DNA from: Armatimonadota bacterium
GTDB taxonomy: Bacteria > Sysuimicrobiota > Sysuimicrobiia > Sysuimicrobiales > Kaftiobacteriaceae
DNA: 10,530 nt
Assembly: GCA_020028535.1 (NCBI GenBank)
Contig: JAIBHM010000044.1
Span: 1 to 10,530 of the forward strand
Reading direction: 5' to 3'
The first letter of the stretch is position 1; each line of letters starts with the position of its first letter. A program made the translations under genes and the position numbers. Shown here in pieces: positions 6,096 to 10,530 of the stretch. The notes under the pieces were generated by a model. The model saw nothing but the letters and a program-made list of their open reading frames with translations, was not told where the DNA came from and did not search any database.

Positions 6096-7391
6096 ATGCG
6101 CGACGAGATCGCCAAGAGCGTACTGCCAACCGGACTGCGCATTGTCACGGAGCGGATGCCACATGTCCGCACCGCGGCGATGGGGATCTGGGTCAACGCC
6201 GGCTCGCGCTATGAGCCGCCGGCGTTGCACGGCATCTCGCATTTCCTCGAGCACCTCTTCTTCAAGGGAACCGCAAAGCGCACGGCGCTGGAGATCGCCC
6301 AGGCCGCGGACGAGGTCGGCGGCCAGATGAACGCATTCACGGACCGTGAGCAGACCGTGTTCTACGTGAAAGTTCTGTCCGCTCACTTCGAGCGGGCGGT
6401 CGAGATCACGAGCGACATGCTGCTCCACTCCACGTTCGCGGGCGAGGCGATCGAGCGCGAGCGGCAGGTGATCACCGAAGAGATCAAGAGTTATGAAGAT
6501 TCCCCGGACGAGCTGGTCCAGGACCTCTTCGCCCAGACGGTATGGAACGGCCATCCGCTGGGCCGCCCCGTCATCGGCACGCTGTCCACGGTCAACCGCC
6601 TGACGCGTGAGGACCTGGTGCAACACGTGAGCCAGTTCTACCGTCCGGGCAACGTCGTGGTCTCGGTCGCCGGGGACATCGACCACGCCCACGTCGTCGA
6701 CGTGATCGGCCGCTACCTGGGCCGGTGGGAAGGCCCGGTCACCCCCGTCGCCGCGGATCCACCGCGGCCGCAGGCCGACGTCGCGACCCGGCTGAAGGAG
6801 ACAGAGCAGATTCACCTGTGTCTCGGCACCCGGGGATTGGCGCAGGGCGACGAGGCGCGGTACACGCTCTCTCTGCTCGACCACCTGCTCGGGGGCGGGA
6901 TGAGCTCGCGGCTCTTCCAGGAAATCCGGGAAAAGCGGGGTCTCGTCTACACCATCGCATCGTACGGCTCCTCGTACCGTGACGGCGGGTTGTTCGTGAT
7001 CTACGCGGGGATGAGCCCCGATGCGGGGCCTGAAGTGATCCGCCTCACGCTGGATGAGGTGGAGAAGATGAAAGCTGAGCTGGTTGATGGGGCAGAACTG
7101 TCCCGGGCGAAAGAGTCGTTGAAGGGTAGCCTGATGCTGTCGCTGGAGAGCACCGGCAGCCGGATGTCCATTCTCGCGCGCTCCGAGATCTACCACGGCC
7201 GGCAGATTACGCTCGATGAGCTCATCTCGAAGATCGACGCGGTGACGGCCGACGACCTGCGCCGTATGGCGAACGACCTCTTCCGGCCGCGCCTGTTGTC
7301 GATGGCCGCGATCGGCCCGTTCCGATCGGACGGCGCCCTCGCCAAGTCCATGGGGGACGCGTTCGAGAGTTACGTCGAAGCCAAGGCCTGA
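6096..7391 (+). CDS. M16-family zinc metallopeptidase (MlpA/YmxG-like processing peptidase)
   Basis: This 431-residue protein is a pitrilysin/mitochondrial-processing-peptidase-type protease. The inverted zinc motif HFLEH is at 49-53 (His49, Glu52 catalytic, His53), followed by FFKGT and NAFTDREQTVFYVKVL. The third ligand is in VITEEIKSYEDSPDE (probably Glu129, with Glu128 adjacent). The second M16 half has LLGGGMSSRLFQEIREKRGLVY and a conserved Tyr/Gly-rich strand. No signal peptide is visible. Bacillus has a homologue at the same place between pnp and the asd-dapG genes, so the position is conserved although its substrate is not established by context. The start is uncertain: GTG at 6087 is 9 nt upstream and in frame, and neither start has a clear Shine-Dalgarno because a hairpin occupies that region. 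dapB follows 6 nt later. Confidence 0.93.
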   Translation: MRDEIAKSVLPTGLRIVTERMPHVRTAAMGIWVNAGSRYEPPALHGISHFLEHLFFKGTAKRTALEIAQAADEVGGQMNAFTDREQTVFYVKVLSAHFERAVEITSDMLLHSTFAGEAIERERQVITEEIKSYEDSPDELVQDLFAQTVWNGHPLGRPVIGTLSTVNRLTREDLVQHVSQFYRPGNVVVSVAGDIDHAHVVDVIGRYLGRWEGPVTPVAADPPRPQADVATRLKETEQIHLCLGTRGLAQGDEARYTLSLLDHLLGGGMSSRLFQEIREKRGLVYTIASYGSSYRDGGLFVIYAGMSPDAGPEVIRLTLDEVEKMKAELVDGAELSRAKESLKGSLMLSLESTGSRMSILARSEIYHGRQITLDELISKIDAVTADDLRRMANDLFRPRLLSMAAIGPFRSDGALAKSMGDAFESYVEAKA

Positions 7392-7397
7392 GGAACC

Positions 7398-8222
7398 ATG
7401 GCCGAGCGAGTCCGAGTCGCCGTCGCCGGGGCGGCCGGCCGCATGGGCCGCGCCGCCATCCGCGCCATCGCGCGTGAACCCGATCTTGTGCTCGTTGGGG
7501 CGATCGGCAGAACCAACAACATCGGGAAAGACGCCGGTGAGGTTGCCGGCGCGGGCAGGCTCGGTGTCCCGGTCAGCGCGGATCTCGAACGCACCCTCCG
7601 GAACGGCGTCGATGTTCTCCTGGACTTCACTCCCGGCGCGGCAGCTGTCGATCATGCCCGCGTCGCCATCCCAACCGGTGTCGCCCCCGTGATCGGGGGC
7701 ACCGGCATCACCCCCCAGCAGATCAACGACCTGAGCCGTCTCTGCGAGGAGCGGCGAATCGGCGCCATTGTTGCCCCCAACTTCGCGATCGGCGCGGTGC
7801 TGATGATGGAGTTTGCGCGGCAGGCCGCCCGGTACTTCCCCCATGCCGAGATCATCGAGCTGCACCACGATCGTAAACGGGATGCCCCCTCGGGCACTGC
7901 GGTCAAGACCGCGGCCCTGATCTCCACGGCCCGCGGGAAGGAGCCCGTCCCGGCGGTAAAAGAGGAAGAAATGGTTCCGGGAGCGCGCGGGGGTCGGGCC
8001 GAGGGCGTCCCCGTGCACAGCGTGCGGCTGCCGGGACTCGTGGCCCACCAGGAGGTCATCTTCGGCGGGCCGGGCCAGACGCTCACGATCCGCCACGACT
8101 CGATCAGCGAGGAGTCGTTCATGCCGGGGATGCTGCTGGCGGTGCGGCGCGTGGGATCGTTGCCCCGGCTCGTGTACGGGCTGGAGAAGTTGCTGGAGCT
8201 GCCTGAGAGAGTTGAAAAGTAG
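7398..8222 (+). CDS. dapB: 4-hydroxy-tetrahydrodipicolinate reductase DapB
   Basis: DapB reduces 4-hydroxy-tetrahydrodipicolinate to tetrahydrodipicolinate with NAD(P)H in the diaminopimelate/lysine pathway. The 274-residue protein has the nucleotide-binding loop GAAGRMG (11-17), GGTGIT, and PNFAIGAVLMMEFA. The catalytic/substrate segment ELHHDRKRDAPSGTA has His156 and Lys160, which align with E. coli His159 and Lys163. The C-terminal region with HSVRLPGLVAHQEVIFGG…HDSISEESFMPG is typical. The Shine-Dalgarno-like GAGGA (7390-7394) overlaps the M16-peptidase stop, so translation is probably coupled. In Bacillus the equivalent stretch holds ymxH and the dipicolinate synthase genes instead. asd and dapG follow, so the local theme is the aspartate pathway. 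Confidence 0.96.
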   Translation: MAERVRVAVAGAAGRMGRAAIRAIAREPDLVLVGAIGRTNNIGKDAGEVAGAGRLGVPVSADLERTLRNGVDVLLDFTPGAAAVDHARVAIPTGVAPVIGGTGITPQQINDLSRLCEERRIGAIVAPNFAIGAVLMMEFARQAARYFPHAEIIELHHDRKRDAPSGTAVKTAALISTARGKEPVPAVKEEEMVPGARGGRAEGVPVHSVRLPGLVAHQEVIFGGPGQTLTIRHDSISEESFMPGMLLAVRRVGSLPRLVYGLEKLLELPERVEK

Positions 8223-8256
8223 ACGCGATGCCCGTAGAGTTCGCTTCAAGGACGAT

Positions 8257-9282
8257 ATGAACGGATACCGGATCGCGGTTGTCGGCGCCACGGGCGCGGT
8301 CGGGCGCGAGGTCCTGCGCATTCTCGACGAGCGCCGCTTTCCGATCGCGGAGTTGCGTTTGCTCGCCTCATCGCGGTCGGCCGGCAGGCGGATCGATGGC
8401 CGCGCCGTCCTCGCCGTCGCGCCTGAGCGCTTTGATGGCCTCGACCTCGCCATCTTCGACACCCCGGACGCCGTTGCGGAAGAATGGGTGCCGGTCGCAG
8501 CGGCGCGTGGGGTGATCGCCATCGACAATTCGGCCGCGTTCCGCATGGCCGAGGGCGTCCCGCTGGTGATCCCGGAAGTCAACGCCGACGCGCTGGCGCA
8601 TTTGCCGCGGCGGATTGTCGCCAATCCCAACTGCACTGCCGCGACGATCGCCGTCCCGCTGGCCGCGCTGCACCGAGAGGCGGGATTGCGGCGGGTCATC
8701 GCCTGTTCATACCAGTCTGTCTCCGGGGCAGGGCAGCAGGGGACTGAGCAGTTGTGGAATGAACTGCGGGAGACGGTGGCCAACTCACGGCCGCCGGAGC
8801 GGCCGCGAGGACATGCGTTCAAACACCCGATTGCGATGAACCTGATTCCCGCCATCGGCTCGCTGCGCGGAGCGCACACGAGTGAAGAGGTGAAGGTGGC
8901 GGCCGAGTTGCGAAAGATGCTCGGCGTCCCGGATCTCGCGGTGGGAATGACCTGCGTGCGTGTCCCGACCCTGGTCGCGCATGGAGTCGCGGTCCATGCA
9001 GAGTTTGCCCAGACGCTTGATCCGCAGCACGCGCGGCGGATCCTTGAGCGAGCACCGGGCGTCACCGTGGTGGATGAGCCCTCTTCGGCGCAGTATCCCA
9101 CGCCGCTGCGTGCTGCGGGCACCGATCCGTGCTACGTCGGCCGCATCCGGACCGACGAGGCCGGCAACCTCGCCTTCTTTGCGGTAGCCGACAACTTGCG
9201 CAAGGGCGCCGCGCTCAACGCGGTCCAGATTGCGGAACATCTGATTCAGAGAGGGCTCGTCCGAAGCGGCGCACGAGCCTAG
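8257..9282 (+). CDS. asd: Aspartate-semialdehyde dehydrogenase
   Basis: Asd reduces 4-aspartyl phosphate to aspartate 4-semialdehyde with NADPH, the branch point to diaminopimelate/lysine and to threonine/methionine. The 341-residue protein has the Rossmann motif GATGAVG (10-16), the SSRSAGRR phosphate-binding loop, IDNSAAFRM and PEVN. The active-site Cys126 is in NPNCTA, followed by YQSVSGAGQQG and TCVRVPTLVAHGVAV with the catalytic His242. An upstream in-frame TTG at 8212 would overlap dapB and add a 15-residue basic tail not typical of the family. The ATG at 8257 has AAGGA at 8248-8252 and is preferred. It sits 34 nt after dapB and 6 nt before the aspartokinase gene. Confidence 0.96.
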   Translation: MNGYRIAVVGATGAVGREVLRILDERRFPIAELRLLASSRSAGRRIDGRAVLAVAPERFDGLDLAIFDTPDAVAEEWVPVAAARGVIAIDNSAAFRMAEGVPLVIPEVNADALAHLPRRIVANPNCTAATIAVPLAALHREAGLRRVIACSYQSVSGAGQQGTEQLWNELRETVANSRPPERPRGHAFKHPIAMNLIPAIGSLRGAHTSEEVKVAAELRKMLGVPDLAVGMTCVRVPTLVAHGVAVHAEFAQTLDPQHARRILERAPGVTVVDEPSSAQYPTPLRAAGTDPCYVGRIRTDEAGNLAFFAVADNLRKGAALNAVQIAEHLIQRGLVRSGARA

Positions 9283-9288
9283 GCGGCC

Positions 9289-10530
9289 ATGCGAATTCTC
9301 GTCCAGAAGTACGGAGGCGCCCTCCTGGCGACGCCGGAAGGGCGTCTTCAGGTGGCGGAACAGATTTCGGCGACGCGAAAGGACGGCGGGAGCGTCGTCG
9401 CGGTCGCCTCCGCCATCGGCCGCGAAGGCGACCCCTACGCCACCGACACCCTGGTCACCCTTGTGCGGGGCGTGAGCGAAGACATCCAGCCCCGCACCCT
9501 CGATTTGTTGCTCAGCACCGGCGAGATCATCTCCACCGCGCTCCTGGCGCACACGCTATCGCGGGCAGGGTGTCCGGCCGTCGCGCTCACCGGTGCGCAG
9601 GCCCGCATCATCACGACCGACGAATTCAACGACGCCCGCATCCTGAGCATCGACCCTCTTCCGACGCTGCGCTACCTGGAGCAAGGGGTGGTCGTCGTCG
9701 TCGCTGGGTTCCAGGGTGTCACGGCGGAGGGCGAAGTCACGACGCTGGGGCGGGGGGGGAGCGATACGACCGCGGTCGCGATCGGGGCGGCCCTCGGCGC
9801 CGAGGTGGTGGAGATCTACAAAGATGTCGAAGGTATCATGACGGCCGACCCAAAGGTGGTGCCGACCGCCAGGCCGATCCGCAGCATCACCTACGACGAG
9901 GTCTCACAGATGGCGGCTCTCGGCGCCCGGGTGCTCCATCCCCGCGCCGCGGACATCGGCCGCGAGCATAACGTCCGGCTCGTGATCAAACGCATGGGCA
10001 CTATGAACGGAGGGACGGTGATCATGAAAGGACAGGAGCTCGGCGTGCCGATCATCGACGGCCGCCCGGTCATCGCGCTGGCGCACCTGCCGGATGTGGT
10101 GCAATTGAAGATCCGGCGCAAGGATAGCGACCTCGGCAAACCGCTGGCCGCGCTGGAGACGCTCGCGGAGAACGGCATCAGTATCGACTTGATCAACCTG
10201 CTGCCCGAACTGCTGGCGTTCACGGTAAAGGAGGACGCTGTTGATCGGGCGGCCAACCTTCTGGCCAAGCTCAGCTTCCCCGTCGAAGTCAGCCGGCAGT
10301 GCGCAAAGGTCTCAATCATCGGTGCCGGAATGCGGGGCCGGCCGGGCGTGATGGCCCGGGTGGTGCACGCGCTGCACGGCGCCGGGGTGGACATCCTGCA
10401 GACCGCAGACTCGCACACGACCATTTCCTGTCTGGTGCGCCGGGAGCAGATGGACCGGGCCCTCCGGGCGCTGCATGATGAGTTCGGGCTGGCCGAAGAG
10501 GTAGAATCAGAGAAGGAGACCGAGGGGTAA
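9289..10530 (+). CDS. dapG: Aspartokinase, DapG type (monofunctional)
   Basis: Aspartokinase phosphorylates L-aspartate, the first step to lysine, threonine and methionine. The 413-residue protein has an N-terminal kinase domain (about 1-245: SAIGREGDPYATDTL, STGEIIS, TLGRGGSDTTAVA, DVEGIMTADP, ARVLHPRA) and two C-terminal ACT regulatory repeats. CAKVSIIGAGM and LQTADSHTTISCLV match the DapG subgroup, feedback-sensitive to meso-diaminopimelate in Bacillus. Several kinase motifs depart from consensus. The N-terminal KxGGTS reads KYGGAL (Ala11, Leu12). The YTDV nucleotide-binding motif reads YKDV (Lys178). QAGI reads QARI (Arg106). The gene follows asd by 6 nt with no clear Shine-Dalgarno and ends with TAA at the last base of the window. 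Assignment as an aspartokinase is firm; full activity is less certain given these residues. Confidence 0.94.
   Translation: MRILVQKYGGALLATPEGRLQVAEQISATRKDGGSVVAVASAIGREGDPYATDTLVTLVRGVSEDIQPRTLDLLLSTGEIISTALLAHTLSRAGCPAVALTGAQARIITTDEFNDARILSIDPLPTLRYLEQGVVVVVAGFQGVTAEGEVTTLGRGGSDTTAVAIGAALGAEVVEIYKDVEGIMTADPKVVPTARPIRSITYDEVSQMAALGARVLHPRAADIGREHNVRLVIKRMGTMNGGTVIMKGQELGVPIIDGRPVIALAHLPDVVQLKIRRKDSDLGKPLAALETLAENGISIDLINLLPELLAFTVKEDAVDRAANLLAKLSFPVEVSRQCAKVSIIGAGMRGRPGVMARVVHALHGAGVDILQTADSHTTISCLVRREQMDRALRALHDEFGLAEEVESEKETEG

Noticed and set aside
6051..9122. 1023-codon open frame on the - strand opposite the M16 peptidase, dapB and asd
   Set aside because: It is a high-G+C codon-position shadow of well-supported + strand genes; the translation is Arg/Ala/Pro/His-rich with no recognisable domain.
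9129..9971. 280-codon + strand frame overlapping asd and dapG
   Set aside because: Shadow frame rich in Arg/His/Gly, without start context or motif.
1..10530. CRISPR array, tRNA/rRNA gene, prophage or defence system
   Set aside because: No spaced repeats, no tRNA-like cloverleaf or rRNA sequence, and every sizeable gene is a recognised housekeeping enzyme.

Overview
The window is a dense, high-G+C bacterial chromosome segment. Nearly every gene reads on the + strand. Gene order matches the conserved translation/RNA super-operon of Bacillota and related lineages (… infB–rbfA–)nrnA–truB–ribF–rpsO–pnp, followed directly by the M16 peptidase–diaminopimelate block known from Bacillus and relatives (mlpA/ymxG … asd–dapG). 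The high G+C, the DapG-type aspartokinase and this gene order suggest a deep-branching, possibly thermophilic or uncultured Bacillota-like (Terrabacteria) organism. That placement is inference; no rRNA gene is present to settle it.

Layout. 26-2846: nrnA, truB and ribF, tightly coupled (4-nt ATGA overlap, then 1-nt TAATG overlap), covering RNA-end turnover, tRNA Psi55 formation and FMN/FAD synthesis. 2847-3413: a 567-bp interruption. It holds the 3' end of a short-chain dehydrogenase gene on the - strand and the 3' end of a VOC/glyoxalase gene on the + strand, both lacking their 5' parts and meeting head-to-head within about 17 bp, followed by the rpsO leader. 3414-6014: rpsO (TTG start) and pnp, separated by abutting hairpins that resemble an attenuator or processing site. 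6015-6095: two further abutting hairpins in front of the next gene. 6096-7391: an M16 zinc peptidase. 7398-10530: dapB, asd and dapG, enzymes of the aspartate-to-diaminopimelate/lysine pathway. dapG ends exactly at the window edge.

How the genes work together. The first half supports ribosome and tRNA maturation, RNA decay and flavin cofactor supply. The second half makes aspartyl phosphate (DapG) and aspartate semialdehyde (Asd) and reduces the later ring intermediate (DapB). DapA, which links Asd and DapB, is not in the window and may lie just downstream. The dipicolinate synthase genes that sit in this block in Bacillus are absent here; dapB occupies the region.

I do not see a new defence, mobile or biosynthetic system. 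The points most worth a second look are the double-truncated gene scar between ribF and rpsO, consensus-breaking residues in the aspartokinase active site, and the paired hairpins flanking pnp.
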